The notes: generated by a model not told the origin, from the letters alone. A stretch of 64,000 nt of DNA from Arenimonas oryziterrae DSM 21050 = YC6267 (GCF_000420545.1 NZ_ATVD01000001.1:1-64000), one strand, 5' to 3'. Numbered from the stretch's first letter, positions 27,536-36,586 are shown. Made by a program: numbers and translations.

Positions 27536-28954
27536 CTAGCGGCTGGCACTGAGCGCCCCGAGCGCCGCTTCGCGCGATGCCTTGAGATCGACGAAGGGCT
27601 GGGTCGGATAGGCCGGCGCCAGTTCGCGCGCCAGTTCCGCGTGCTCCCAAGGCGCGAACAGGGCCGGCACCGGCATCCGCGCCAGCTCGGGCACCCAGCG
27701 ACGGATGTAGGTGCCCTGCCCGTCGAAGCGTTCCGACTGCGTGACCGGATTGAAAATGCGGAAATACGGCGCCGCATCCGCGCCGGTACCCGCGGTCCAT
27801 TGCCAGCCCTGCGTGTTGTTGGCCAGGTCGGCGTCGACGAGCGTGTCCCAGAACCAGTTTGCGCCATGCAACCAGTGGTAGCGCAGGTTCTTGCACAGCA
27901 CGCTGGCGACGATCATGCGCACGCGGTTGTGCATCCAGCCGGTGGCCCAGAGTTCGCGCATGCCGGCGTCCACGATCGGAATGCCGGTGCGCCCGCGCTG
28001 CCAGGCCGCGAGTTTTTCCGGGTCCGGATCGGCCCAGCGGAACGAGGCGAACTTCGGGCTCAGGTTCTCGTTGCTCGTCTTCGGATAGTGGAACAGCAGG
28101 TGGTGCGAGAACTCGCGCCAGCCCAGCTCGCTGATGTAGTGGTTGATGTCGATTTCGTATTTCACCGGCCAGTTTTCCGCGCGCAGGCGCTGCAGGATCT
28201 GCCGCGGCGAAATTTCGCCGAAGTGCAGGTGCGGCGACAGCTTCGAGCTGCCGGTGCGGTCGGGGAAATTGCGCTGATCCTTGTAGCCGCGCGCGGCGCC
28301 GTCGATGAACACGTCGAGCAGTTCCTGCGCACCGGCCTCGCCCGGTCGCCAGTGCTCCCAGAACGTCGTGTCCCAATCGCGCGTCGGCGCCAGTCCCAGG
28401 TCGTCGACCGACAGCGAGGACACGGCTTGGGACACCGCCGGCAAACGGGTCGGTGCCGGCGTCGCGAGTTGCGCATCGATGCGCTGCACGGCGTTGCGCC
28501 AGAACGGCGTGAACACACGATACGGCTCGCCGGCGCCGGTCGCGATGGTCCAGGGTTCGATCAGCAGCGCGGCGTTGTGGCTCTCCGCCAGCAGGCCGCG
28601 GTGCCTGAAATGTTCCTTGACGCGGGTGTCGCGGGCGATGACCGCCGGTTCGTACAGGCGATTCCAGAACAGGGCCTCGGCCTCGGTTTCGGTCGCGAGC
28701 CGATCCAGTTCGTCCAGGCTGTTGCCACGACGAATGACCAGGCGCGAGCCCAGCGCCTCGAGATCTTGCTGCAGCGACTGCAGCGACCGGTGCAGCCAGG
28801 TGTGGCTGGCCGCGCCGGGTGACCACGGCGCTTCTTCTTCCGGCGCGTGCACGTACACCGGAACGACGGCGTAGCCGGCCTCGAGGGCGGCACGCAAGGC
28901 CGGATTGTCGGCCAGCCGCAGATCACGCCGAAACCAGACGATCGCGGTCGCCAT
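27536..28954 (-). CDS. phrB: Deoxyribodipyrimidine photolyase
   Basis: 472 residues from the ATG at 28952-28954. It repairs cyclobutane pyrimidine dimers with blue light using FAD and an antenna cofactor. Start ATAIVWFRRDLRLADNPALR is the photolyase N-terminal signature; TSNENLSPKFASF..GWREFSHHLLFHYP and the FAD-binding block IPIVDAGMRELWATGWMHNR are present, as is WDTLVDADLANNTQGWQWTA. The start overlaps the SDR stop by 1 nt (TGATG), indicating translational coupling. Confidence 0.97.
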   Translation of the reverse strand: MATAIVWFRRDLRLADNPALRAALEAGYAVVPVYVHAPEEEAPWSPGAASHTWLHRSLQSLQQDLEALGSRLVIRRGNSLDELDRLATETEAEALFWNRLYEPAVIARDTRVKEHFRHRGLLAESHNAALLIEPWTIATGAGEPYRVFTPFWRNAVQRIDAQLATPAPTRLPAVSQAVSSLSVDDLGLAPTRDWDTTFWEHWRPGEAGAQELLDVFIDGAARGYKDQRNFPDRTGSSKLSPHLHFGEISPRQILQRLRAENWPVKYEIDINHYISELGWREFSHHLLFHYPKTSNENLSPKFASFRWADPDPEKLAAWQRGRTGIPIVDAGMRELWATGWMHNRVRMIVASVLCKNLRYHWLHGANWFWDTLVDADLANNTQGWQWTAGTGADAAPYFRIFNPVTQSERFDGQGTYIRRWVPELARMPVPALFAPWEHAELARELAPAYPTQPFVDLKASREAALGALSASR

Positions 28955-29691
28955 CAGCCGCCCCTTACGAGTGGACGTACGGCCGAGAAGCCGCCGTCCA
29001 GGCCGATCACCTGCCCGGTGATCCAACCCGCTTCCTTGGACAGCAAAAACGCGGCGAGCGCGGCGGCGTCATCGGCTTCGCCGTGCCGGCCGAGCGGATA
29101 CTGCGCGGCGAGCTGTTTCGCACCGGCTTCGTTGGCGACCAGGCGCTCGGTCATCGGCGTGCGCATCAGACCGGGCGCGATGCAGTTCACGCGCAGACCG
29201 ATCGACGAAAAATCAGCTGCCAACGACCGCGTGAGCGCCTCGACGGCGCCTTTCGCCGCCGCGATCGCGGCATGGTTGCCGACCCCGGTGCCAGCCACGA
29301 CCGACGAAAACAGGATCAAGGCCCCGGCCTGTTTCTCGGCGGTCAGGGCATTGGCGTAGGCCTTGCTGGTAAAAAACGCGGTATCGAGATTGGCGGCGAG
29401 CACGGCACGGTACTGCACTTCGCTGGTGCGCGAGATCGGCGCGATCAGGGTGCTGCCGGCGCAATTGATCACCGCGTCGGGTGGCTTGCCGAAGGCCAGG
29501 GTCGCCGCTTCCACGGCAAGCACGGCACCGGCTTCGGTGCTGACATCGGTGACGACGAGATCGCCGATGCCGGCCTCCATCTTGCCCGCGTCGCGACTGG
29601 CCAGAACCAGACGCCAACCCTGCGCTTTCAAGCGGCGCGCGAGGGCCCGGGCGACGCCGCTGGAGGCGCCGGTGATCAGTGCAGTCTTCAT
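28954..29691 (-). CDS. Atypical short-chain dehydrogenase/reductase
   Basis: 245 residues from the ATG at 29689-29691. The Rossmann fold opens TALITGASSGVARALARRL (TGxxxGxx NAD(P) motif), with NCAG, and RVNCIAPGLMRTPMTERL and GQVIGLDGG near the C-terminus. The active site is unusual: the serine is kept (LFSSVVAG) but the expected Tyr of YxxxK is Ile (HAAIAAAKGAV, codon ATC). The product may be non-catalytic or use another residue. It is coupled to phrB by a 1-nt overlap. The substrate is unknown. Confidence 0.92.
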   Translation of the reverse strand: MKTALITGASSGVARALARRLKAQGWRLVLASRDAGKMEAGIGDLVVTDVSTEAGAVLAVEAATLAFGKPPDAVINCAGSTLIAPISRTSEVQYRAVLAANLDTAFFTSKAYANALTAEKQAGALILFSSVVAGTGVGNHAAIAAAKGAVEALTRSLAADFSSIGLRVNCIAPGLMRTPMTERLVANEAGAKQLAAQYPLGRHGEADDAAALAAFLLSKEAGWITGQVIGLDGGFSAVRPLVRGG

Positions 29692-29841
29692 GCGCGCAGA
29701 GTAATCGGCTGCCGCGTCCACGGATCGTGAACCCGGTCGCGATGAGCGCCACCGCCCGCCCTCGGTGTCGCGATCCGTGACGGGCTGCCCACCGTAGAAT
29801 GCGACACCGATCCGCCGGAACGATGCCCTCGAGGCCTGCGC

Positions 29842-30360
29842 ATGACCCTGATCCGAGATTTGCACACGGAAGACATTCCGGCGCTGACCGCGCTCGCCCA
29901 CGTCAGCGTGCCGCTCGCCTGCCCGCCCGACACGAAACGGGAGGACATCGACCAGCACCTCGATGCGGTCTATTCGCCCGGCAATCTCGCGGACTGGCTC
30001 GCGAATCCCGCGCTCGAACTACGCGGCGCGTTCTCCGACGAACAATTGGTCGGTCTGCTGATGCTGGGCGCCGAGGCGTCCCCGGTTCCCGTGCCCGCGT
30101 CACGCTCGGCCCGCGAACTGTCCAAGCTATACGTGCATCCCTCGGCGCACGGCCAGGGCATCGCCGCGACGCTGCTTGCCGATGCCCGTGCGCGGGCGCG
30201 CACGCAGGGCCACGACGCCCTGTGGCTGAGTACCTCGAAGAGCAACGCCCGCGCTCTCGCCTTCTATCGCAAGCAGGGCTTCCGCGAATTCGGCGAACGC
30301 CAGTTCTGGGTCGGCAACGATCCGCAACCGGACTGGTTGCTGGTGTTGCCCTTGGATTGA
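29842..30360 (+). CDS. GNAT-family N-acetyltransferase
   Basis: 172 residues. The GNAT acetyl-CoA motif is VHPSAHGQGIAATLLADARA (Q/RxxGxG/A type), followed by ARALAFYRKQGFREFGERQF, the typical motif B. The N-terminus MTLIRDLHTEDIPALTALA fits the family's first strand and helix. Divergent from the SDR gene (150 nt between starts) and convergent with 30371-30730. The acetylated substrate is unknown. Confidence 0.93.
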   Translation: MTLIRDLHTEDIPALTALAHVSVPLACPPDTKREDIDQHLDAVYSPGNLADWLANPALELRGAFSDEQLVGLLMLGAEASPVPVPASRSARELSKLYVHPSAHGQGIAATLLADARARARTQGHDALWLSTSKSNARALAFYRKQGFREFGERQFWVGNDPQPDWLLVLPLD

Positions 30361-30370
30361 GTCGGGTGGG

Positions 30371-30730
30371 TCAGCAGGCGCTGGCGTTCGCCGTCTTGCC
30401 GTTGCCCAGCATGATGCCGACACTGCAGGTGTACTCGCCGCGCGTCGTATCCATCGTGCACTGCAAATCACCGGCCTGTTTGCTCAGCAGACCGGCGTCG
30501 CAGACGCTCTTTGCCGGACGCGCCGGCATCCTCGCATACATATCTCGCGCCGTAGCGCCGTCGAAATAGAACAGCACCCGATCCGGTCTGTCATCGGGGC
30601 CCGGGTCGGTGAGATTGTCCGACGCGATCGCGTAGCTCCCGACGATCTGCTTCGTGTCCAGGGCCAGTGCGACACCTGCTGCAAAGGCGCAGCCCAGCAG
30701 GAGCGCAGCCAGGAATGACGTATTGCGCAT
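30371..30730 (-). CDS. Small secreted protein, unknown function
   Basis: 119 residues from the ATG at 30728-30730 (GGAG 7 nt upstream). Signal peptide NTSFLAALLLGCAFAAGVAL with cleavage near ALA. The mature domain of about 95 residues has five cysteines (CDAG, LQCTMD, YTCSVG and the terminal SAC) likely to form disulfides in the periplasm or outside. No family recognised. It lies downstream of a REP element and the subtilase gene on the same strand. Confidence 0.75.
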   Translation of the reverse strand: MRNTSFLAALLLGCAFAAGVALALDTKQIVGSYAIASDNLTDPGPDDRPDRVLFYFDGATARDMYARMPARPAKSVCDAGLLSKQAGDLQCTMDTTRGEYTCSVGIMLGNGKTANASAC

Positions 30731-30746
30731 GGTTTTCTCCAGGGGC

Positions 30747-30799
30747 TTTACAGCGAAATTTCGGAGCGCGAGGTCGCCGGCGAGCCGGCTCCTACAAGT
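30747..30799. repeat. REP-like palindromic element overlapping the subtilase stop
   Basis: On the minus strand TTGTAGGAGCCGGCTCGCC and following bases. It contains GCCGGC-GA-GCCGGC (30776-30789), an inverted repeat. The TGTAGGAGC head is typical of REP elements in this order. The TAG inside the head supplies the stop codon of the 30792-32549 gene. Confidence 0.7.
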
Positions 30800-32549
30800 C
30801 GGAGGGGCGTTGGGTGCGGGTGGCGGAGGTGTCGTCGTTGTCGATCTTGCCCATGCCTTCGCCGCGGGCGATGCGCGCACCGAGGACATTGCTGACCTGG
30901 ACGCGGAACACCTCGTCAGCTTCGACCTGACTGTCGCCGTACACCTTCACCGAGAACGTCGCCGTGGTCTGTCCCGCCGGGATGACCAGGCCGAGTTGCT
31001 GCACGGCACCGTAGTCGCGGCCGGCGATCGCGCCGTTGTTCGCATCGGTATCGGCCGTGGCGATGTTGAAGCTCACGCCGCCCGGCGGCGCCGGCGCCGA
31101 CAGGCCGATCGTGAAATTGGTGGGCTGCCCGCCGATATTTCCCTCGAGCACTTCCATGTCGTAAACCGTCAGGGCCGGCCGGCCATCGAGGATGCGCAAG
31201 GCGTCCACGCAATCGATGAATGGATAATTGCGCGCCGATACCGGATCGAACACCGTCGTCGGCGCCAGCTTCATCGCGTCGATGCGCTGCGTCACCGTCG
31301 AGGCCGGCATCGCCTGCTTCAAAGCCGCCGCACAGGCCGCGACCATCGGTGCGGCCTGCGAGGTGCCGCCATACGTCGACGTGCCACCGGTATGGCCCGC
31401 AGAGGTCACGAACGCGCCCGCGCCGTAGATATCGGTGGTCGTGCTGCGGTTGGTGAAACAGGTCGGTTTCTTCGGCGCCGTGCTTGCCTCGGTGCAGCTG
31501 AGAAAGGTCACGCTACCGCCGGTGAAATCCCAGGTCGCGCCGACGCTCATGGCCGTGCTCACGCACGCAGGCGCGCTCATGCCATTGCTGTTGGCCTGGT
31601 TGCCGCTCGACACCGTGACGACAGCGCCTTTCGAGATCAGGGAATTCACCGCCGTCGCCAAGGCGATGGTGTACGCCGTAGCCGTGTCGCAGTCGCCGGC
31701 GAAGTTCGCGCCCGTGCCCAGGCTCAGGTTCACCGCGTCGACGTCGGGATGATTGGTCGCCACCCAGTCCATCGCGGCGACGACATCGGAACTGCAGCAG
31801 AAACTGTTGTTGGCATCGAGCACCTTCACCGCCACCAGCTGCGCATGCGGCAAGGCGCCGCGCGGTGCGACATTGCCCTCGCCCAGGATGATGCCGCTGA
31901 CATTGGTGCCGTGACCGTTGTTGTCCTCGGCCGACCCATAGCCGCCCATCGTCGCCTGGCCGTTCGGGCAGCAGCCACCGATACCGCTGGAATTCGAGCA
32001 GAAGCATTGCTGCGACACGAGCCGCGCATGCAGATCGCTGTGGTCGGTATCCACACCCGAATCGATCACCGCGACTTTCATGCCGGTGCCGTCCAGGCCC
32101 AGGGATTGCAGCGGACTGACCGCATTGAGCACGGAGGCGGCATCGGGATCGGCATGACCGCGGCCGGGCACGTCCGGATCGATGCGCAGCACGGCGGGAT
32201 CGCTCTGCAGACGACGCAAGGTCGCCAGATCGACGTCGAGCGCAAAGGCCGGCACCAGCACGAAGCGCCGTCGCAGGGTGTAGCTGCGTAAGGGCAATGC
32301 GGCGAGCACCGCATCGACGCGGGCTTTGACTTGCAGACGGCGGATCAGGCCGGCGTCGCCCTTGGCCGTTGGCAACGCGGTGAGTTTGTCGGTCGCCGGC
32401 GCATCGCGCAGCGCCACGAGCACGCGCAAACGGCCCTGCGCGCGTACCGCCTCGACCGTCTGTGGCGAGACCACATCCGCCGCTTGCGCAGTCCATGCCA
32501 CGAGCAGCAGACACAGGACGGCAACGATGCGGGACAGACCTGCGGACAT
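30792..32549 (-). CDS. Secreted subtilisin-like serine peptidase with Calx-beta domain
   Basis: 585 residues from the ATG at 32547-32549. Signal peptide SRIVAVLCLLLVAWTAQA; a propeptide-like region to about residue 140; S8 domain with catalytic Asp163 (VAVIDSGVDTD), His213 (NNGHGTNVSG), oxyanion Asn317 (VSSGN) and Ser397 (GGTSQAAPMV). About residues 480-570 form a Calx-beta-type domain (DMEVLEGN, FSVKVYGDSQVEADEVFRVQ). Many cysteines in the catalytic domain suggest disulfides. The stop codon TAG comes from a REP-like element. Role: extracellular proteolysis, from family. Confidence 0.95.
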   Translation of the reverse strand: MSAGLSRIVAVLCLLLVAWTAQAADVVSPQTVEAVRAQGRLRVLVALRDAPATDKLTALPTAKGDAGLIRRLQVKARVDAVLAALPLRSYTLRRRFVLVPAFALDVDLATLRRLQSDPAVLRIDPDVPGRGHADPDAASVLNAVSPLQSLGLDGTGMKVAVIDSGVDTDHSDLHARLVSQQCFCSNSSGIGGCCPNGQATMGGYGSAEDNNGHGTNVSGIILGEGNVAPRGALPHAQLVAVKVLDANNSFCCSSDVVAAMDWVATNHPDVDAVNLSLGTGANFAGDCDTATAYTIALATAVNSLISKGAVVTVSSGNQANSNGMSAPACVSTAMSVGATWDFTGGSVTFLSCTEASTAPKKPTCFTNRSTTTDIYGAGAFVTSAGHTGGTSTYGGTSQAAPMVAACAAALKQAMPASTVTQRIDAMKLAPTTVFDPVSARNYPFIDCVDALRILDGRPALTVYDMEVLEGNIGGQPTNFTIGLSAPAPPGGVSFNIATADTDANNGAIAGRDYGAVQQLGLVIPAGQTTATFSVKVYGDSQVEADEVFRVQVSNVLGARIARGEGMGKIDNDDTSATRTQRPSDL

Positions 32550-32625
32550 GCGGGCTCCGGATGGGTGCGGGGGATCGGCTCGCCGAGTATAGAAGCTCGG
32601 GCGCCCGGACGGCGCCATGTCTTGG

Positions 32626-33390
32626 CTAGGCGGTGAAAAGCAGGCTGCAGCAGGTCACGGCGCCTTCGGCTTTCTGCAGCTCGGAGACATCGACGGTGGT
32701 CACGGCGATGCCGGCCGCCGCGAGACGCGCCTGCGTGCGGGGGAAACTATCGGGATAGACGATGCCCTGCCCGGCGCGCACGGCATTCGCCGCGTGTTCC
32801 TCGCCGGGATCGATCTCGATCAGCCGGTAACCGGCGAACACCGTGGTATCGACCCAGCCCGGATGCACGAGCAAGGTGTCGTCGGCGACCGCGGTCACGG
32901 CGGATTTCAGGTGCAGGCAGTCACGCATCGGCACGCTGCGTACCGAATAGCCATAAGGCGCGATCAGGGCGCGCAGCTGCGCGACGCCGTCGGCATTGCT
33001 GCGTGCGGAGTCGCCGACGTACACGTCTCGTCCCAGACGCAACACGTCGCCACCGTCGATCGTGCCCGGCGCGACGATGTGCCGCAGCTCGCGATACTTG
33101 CCCAGCTCGTCGGCGACCGATGCGCCCTCGCGGCGACGCGATTCCGCGCCGGGCCGCGTCATCACCGCGATTTCGTCGAATACCAGCGCGACGTCCTCGA
33201 CGAACACGGCATCGGGCAGATCCGCTTCTGCAGGCAGGGACAGCACCCGGCAGCCCAGTGACTCCAGTGCGCGCTGATAGGCCTGGTGTTGCCGGCGTGC
33301 GAGCGCGACATCGATCGGCGCGCGGTCGACGAAGGACAGTTCGCAGGCAGCCATATCGGGGCTGACGTCGCGGGTGATAGCTAGCTGCAT
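32626..33390 (-). CDS. Dimethylarginine dimethylaminohydrolase (DDAH)-type
   Basis: 254 residues, the usual bacterial DDAH length. The family hydrolyses Nω-methylarginines to citrulline and methylamines. Key features: VFVEDVALVF, IDGGDVLRLG, catalytic His160 (DCLHLKSAVT) and Cys247 near the end (GAVTCCSLLF), matching the His/Cys placement of known DDAHs. A related amidinotransferase or deiminase specificity cannot be excluded. Same strand as msrB upstream (53 nt between them). Confidence 0.93.
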   Translation of the reverse strand: MQLAITRDVSPDMAACELSFVDRAPIDVALARRQHQAYQRALESLGCRVLSLPAEADLPDAVFVEDVALVFDEIAVMTRPGAESRRREGASVADELGKYRELRHIVAPGTIDGGDVLRLGRDVYVGDSARSNADGVAQLRALIAPYGYSVRSVPMRDCLHLKSAVTAVADDTLLVHPGWVDTTVFAGYRLIEIDPGEEHAANAVRAGQGIVYPDSFPRTQARLAAAGIAVTTVDVSELQKAEGAVTCCSLLFTA

Positions 33391-33443
33391 GATGGGAGAA
33401 TCCGAAGAGAGAGTTCAAAGGGTAATGCGTGGCCGATGCGGAA

Positions 33444-33920
33444 TCAGGCGGCGGGATCAGCCAGGCTCGCCAGTTCGGTGGCATCGACGAACACCAGCGA
33501 TTCGGAGTTCACGCAATAGCGCAGTCGCGTCGGTGCCGGCCCGTCCGGAAACACGTGACCCAGGTGCGCGTCGCAGCGTGCACAGAGAATTTCCGTGCGC
33601 ACCATGCCGTAGCTGCGATCGACGTGGTTGACCACGTTTTCTTCGGCGATCGCCCGGAAAAAACTCGGCCAGCCCGTGCCGGAATTGAACTTGGACGTCG
33701 ATTCGAACAACGGCAGGCCGCAGCACAGGCAGGCGTAGACGCCGTCGCGCTTGTTATCGAGCAAGGTGCCGCAGAACGGCGCCTCGGTGCCTTTGCCCCG
33801 CGCGACCTTGAATTGCTCCGGCGTGAGCTGCGCCTGCCACTCGGCATCAGTCTTGGCGACGTGCGCGCTTTCGACGGGACCGACGAGTTCGCCTTGCGGG
33901 TTGAATACCTTGACCTTCAT
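33444..33920 (-). CDS. msrB: Peptide-methionine (R)-S-oxide reductase
   Basis: 158 residues. It reduces methionine-R-sulfoxide. Zinc cysteines Cys64/Cys67 ([10 protein letters not shown]) and Cys113/Cys116 ([13 protein letters not shown]) are present; the catalytic Cys136 lies in [18 protein letters not shown] is the family signature. No signal peptide, so cytosolic. It may be co-transcribed with the DDAH gene downstream. Confidence 0.97.
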   Translation of the reverse strand: MKVKVFNPQGELVGPVESAHVAKTDAEWQAQLTPEQFKVARGKGTEAPFCGTLLDNKRDGVYACLCCGLPLFESTSKFNSGTGWPSFFRAIAEENVVNHVDRSYGMVRTEILCARCDAHLGHVFPDGPAPTRLRYCVNSESLVFVDATELASLADPAA

Positions 33921-33960
33921 GAAGGACCTCGACTGTGGTTCATGCGCTGAATGGCGTACA

Positions 33961-33990
33961 GCTTATCGCGGTCGGGCCCGCTCCCACGAG
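33961..33990. repeat. REP-like element between msrB and the methyltransferase
   Basis: Minus strand reads CTCGTGGGAGCGGGCCCGAC and onward to the GCGATAAGC end. The GTGGGAGCGG...CCGCGA arrangement is the typical REP head and stem seen in this bacterial order. Confidence 0.7.
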
Positions 33991-34097
33991 ATGCGGTACC
34001 ATGGGGCGTTGTCCGTCGCTCGTCCGGCGTTTTCACGCCGCTTCGCTCCTTCATCGCGTCATCGCCCGTCCTGCGGGCGACGCTTACAGGAGCGCCC

Positions 34098-34769
34098 ATG
34101 CCGGGCTACGTCACCCGAATGCTCACCGTCCGTCTGGGCGGACACGATTACCGGATCCGGGCACTCAGCGACCTGCAGCAATTCGCCGATCCCAACGGCC
34201 TGGCCGAACGCGCCGGCATCTCTTCCGCCCTCTGGAGTCTATTCGGCCAGGTTTGGCCCTCGGGTCGCGTGCTTGCCGAAGCGATGTCGACCTTCGATGT
34301 CGCGGGAAAACGCATACTCGAAGTCGGCTGCGGCCTGGGTCTGTCGAGCCTGGTGCTGCAGCGCCGGCGCGCCAATGTCGTGGCCAGCGATCATCATCCG
34401 CTCGCGAAGTCCTTTCTCGCGCACAACGCCGCGATCAACCATCTGCCCGCGATCGCCTACCACGACCTGCCCTGGGCCGTGCCCGATGCGGGACTCGGCA
34501 AGTTCGACCTGATCATCGGCAGCGATATCCTTTACGAGCGCGATCACTCGGCGCAGTTGGCCGCGCTGATGCATCGCCACGCGACGCCGGACGCCGAAGT
34601 GCTGATCACCGACCCGGGCCGCGGCAACAGCAGTCCGTTCACGCGCGCGATGGCGACCCAGGGCTACGGCCTGAGCGAACGCCGCAGCCGCTTCAACGCC
34701 GACGATGTCGAACCCTTCCGCGGCCGCCTGCTCAGCTACCGCCGCGGCGGCGAGCCGGTGCACGCATGA
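34098..34769 (+). CDS. Class I SAM-dependent methyltransferase (ETFB/lysine MTase type)
   Basis: 223 residues from the ATG at 34098 (AGGAG 6 nt upstream). SAM motif I is ILEVGCGLGLSSLVLQRRRA; acidic motif VVASDHHP; then FDLIIGSDILYERDH, the D-x-L-Y post-motif of the METTL20/21-like group that methylates protein lysines. That group assignment is by pattern only. Its stop overlaps the start of the cysteine-cluster gene by 4 nt (ATGA), so the two are coupled. Confidence 0.9.
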   Translation: MPGYVTRMLTVRLGGHDYRIRALSDLQQFADPNGLAERAGISSALWSLFGQVWPSGRVLAEAMSTFDVAGKRILEVGCGLGLSSLVLQRRRANVVASDHHPLAKSFLAHNAAINHLPAIAYHDLPWAVPDAGLGKFDLIIGSDILYERDHSAQLAALMHRHATPDAEVLITDPGRGNSSPFTRAMATQGYGLSERRSRFNADDVEPFRGRLLSYRRGGEPVHA

Positions 34770-35101
34770 GCATCGAGATGCGCGACGATGATCATCGGGT
34801 CGATCCGAGTATTTCCTGCGATCACTGCGACGCCGTGTGCTGTCGCCTCACCGTTGTGCTCGCCGGCGATGACGTGATTCCCGAGCCTCTGGTCGAAGTC
34901 CGCGCGGACGGCGTGCGCCTGATGGCGCGCGCTGCCGATGGCTGGTGCGCCGCACTCGACCGCGCGCACATGCGCTGCGGCATCTACGACCACCGTCCCG
35001 GCATCTGCCGGAAATTCGCGATGGGTGGTGCCTACTGCCGCGACGAACGCGAACGCTACCGGCTCGCTCCGCACACGATCGACTCCCACCTCCTGCCCTG
35101 A
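34766..35101 (+). CDS. YkgJ-type cysteine cluster protein
   Basis: 111 residues from the ATG at 34766. Cysteine pattern CDHCDAVCCRLTV, then MRCGIYDHRPGICRKF and a further YCRDE, matches the YkgJ (zinc or iron-sulphur binding) family CxxC...C...C. Cytosolic, no signal peptide. Translationally coupled to the methyltransferase. Function unknown. Confidence 0.9.
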   Translation: MSIEMRDDDHRVDPSISCDHCDAVCCRLTVVLAGDDVIPEPLVEVRADGVRLMARAADGWCAALDRAHMRCGIYDHRPGICRKFAMGGAYCRDERERYRLAPHTIDSHLLP

Positions 35102-35130
35102 CCCGACTTCTCACGCAAGGAACAGCCACC

Positions 35131-35544
35131 ATGGCTCATGTACACGCTCCCGGGCTCGTCCTGCACATGTATCCCGAAGAACTGCTCAAGCACGGCGCCG
35201 GCCACACCGTCGAACCTGAAGACGCCGTCTCGGCGCAACACTATTTCGTCTGTCTCTCCAGCGATGCCAAGGAAGGACTGTGGGTGCCCTTGTTCCAGGC
35301 GCCGGGCAAGGATTTGAAAATGATTTCGGAAAGCGCGAAGTCCGGCCACGCCCGCTGGACGCGCGGTCCGTCGTACTACGACCTTGAACAGCTCTGGCGT
35401 ATTCCGCACAAGGCGGCGCAGCGCGGTGCGGCGGCGGCGATGGATCAGTCGCTGACGAAATCGCCGAATACGGTGGCTCTGACCGCCCTGCCCCAGCGCG
35501 AGGAATTTCCGTCGGCGACCGCGTTCCGGCCCGCCGCGCGCTGA
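35131..35544 (+). CDS. Conserved hypothetical protein downstream of ykgJ-like gene
   Basis: 137 residues from the ATG at 35131 (AAGGA about 9 nt upstream, 29 nt after the previous stop). Soluble, no signal or membrane segment. Visible stretches include HYFVCLSSDAKEGLWVPLFQ and SGHARWTRGPSYYDLEQLWR; the C-terminal 30 residues are Ala/Pro-rich and low-complexity. No family recognised. It is probably the third gene of the operon with the methyltransferase and YkgJ-like protein, and converges with the GGDEF gene 7 nt away. Confidence 0.75.
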   Translation: MAHVHAPGLVLHMYPEELLKHGAGHTVEPEDAVSAQHYFVCLSSDAKEGLWVPLFQAPGKDLKMISESAKSGHARWTRGPSYYDLEQLWRIPHKAAQRGAAAAMDQSLTKSPNTVALTALPQREEFPSATAFRPAAR

Positions 35545-35551
35545 AACGACA

Positions 35552-36586
35552 CTAGGCTTCGACGCGCTCGGCGATCGGCACGGTCGCCGACGCCGAATCG
35601 CCAACCACACGATTGCGGCCCGAGCGCTTGGCCGCATACAGCGCACGATCGGCACGACCCAGCGCGGCGGCGACACTGCCCTGGTTCGCGCGCCACTCGG
35701 CCACGCCGATGCTGACCATGACCAGCACGCCGACGAAGTCGCTGCCGGCGATCGCCACGCGCAGCCGCTCGGCCAAGGCCAGCCCGGTGCCTTCGTCGGC
35801 ATCGGCGAGCATGATCGCGAACTCCTCGCCGCCGTAACGGAACAAGGGCACGCCCGGATCGAGCACGCGCCCGAGCTCGGCAGCGACCTGGGTGATCACG
35901 CGGTCGCCGACCAGATGACCATGCTGGTCGTTGATCGCCTTGAAATGATCGATGTCGATGAGCAGGAACGTGCAGCGACGATCGCCGCCCGATGCCGTCA
36001 GGCCGGCGATGGCCTCGTTGAAGGTGCGGCGGTTGAAGCAGTTGCTGAGCGCGTCGTGATCGGAGTGGTAGCGCAGCATCGCCGCGGCGCGTTCCTGCAG
36101 CAGCGCATAGGTGTACATGAAGCACACGAGCAGGCCGTAGCCGCTCGCGAAGCGCACGACCTCGATCAGCGGCACCAGGGCTGAAGTCACCCAGGACACG
36201 TAGACGCCGTAGATCACCATGCCGACCAGGGCGCGCGAGGAACGCATCAGGAAAATCAGCACCGGCGGCAGGATGTAAGCCCAGTGCTGCATCGGCCGGC
36301 CGTGCTCGTAACCGAAGGCGACCGCACCGACCAGCAGCGCCGCGATGGCGGTGAAGAAAATCGTGCCACCGATGCCGCGCGGCAACACCAGCAAGGCGAC
36401 GGTGCAGCTGGCCGATACGCCGAGCACCATCCAGGCGAGCAAGGCCGTGTCCTGCAAACCGAGCCGCGTATTGAGCGTGCCCAGTGCCACCATCAATACC
36501 GTCACCAGAACCGCCAGGACGAGCGCGACCCGCCAGCGCATGCTTTCGCGCAGCAGCGAGAACGAATCCCGGCGCATTGACAGCAT
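35552..36586 (-). CDS. Membrane-bound diguanylate cyclase
   Basis: 344 residues. Six or so transmembrane helices cover residues about 18-165 (WRVALVLAVLVTVLMVALGT, ALLAWMVLGVSASCTVALLV and others). The GGDEF domain follows: DALSNCFNRRTFNEA, FLLIDIDHFKAINDQHGH and the intact active site RYGGEEFAIML, so it should make c-di-GMP. No clear RxxD inhibitory site five residues before the motif was identified. It converges with the preceding plus-strand operon. Confidence 0.95.
   Translation of the reverse strand: MLSMRRDSFSLLRESMRWRVALVLAVLVTVLMVALGTLNTRLGLQDTALLAWMVLGVSASCTVALLVLPRGIGGTIFFTAIAALLVGAVAFGYEHGRPMQHWAYILPPVLIFLMRSSRALVGMVIYGVYVSWVTSALVPLIEVVRFASGYGLLVCFMYTYALLQERAAAMLRYHSDHDALSNCFNRRTFNEAIAGLTASGGDRRCTFLLIDIDHFKAINDQHGHLVGDRVITQVAAELGRVLDPGVPLFRYGGEEFAIMLADADEGTGLALAERLRVAIAGSDFVGVLVMVSIGVAEWRANQGSVAAALGRADRALYAAKRSGRNRVVGDSASATVPIAERVEA

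Noticed and set aside
26592-28826. 744-codon frame fusing a photolyase shadow to the cytochrome b protein
   Set aside because: The N-terminal 459 codons lie opposite reading of phrB in the wrong frame; the real start is the ATG at 27449.
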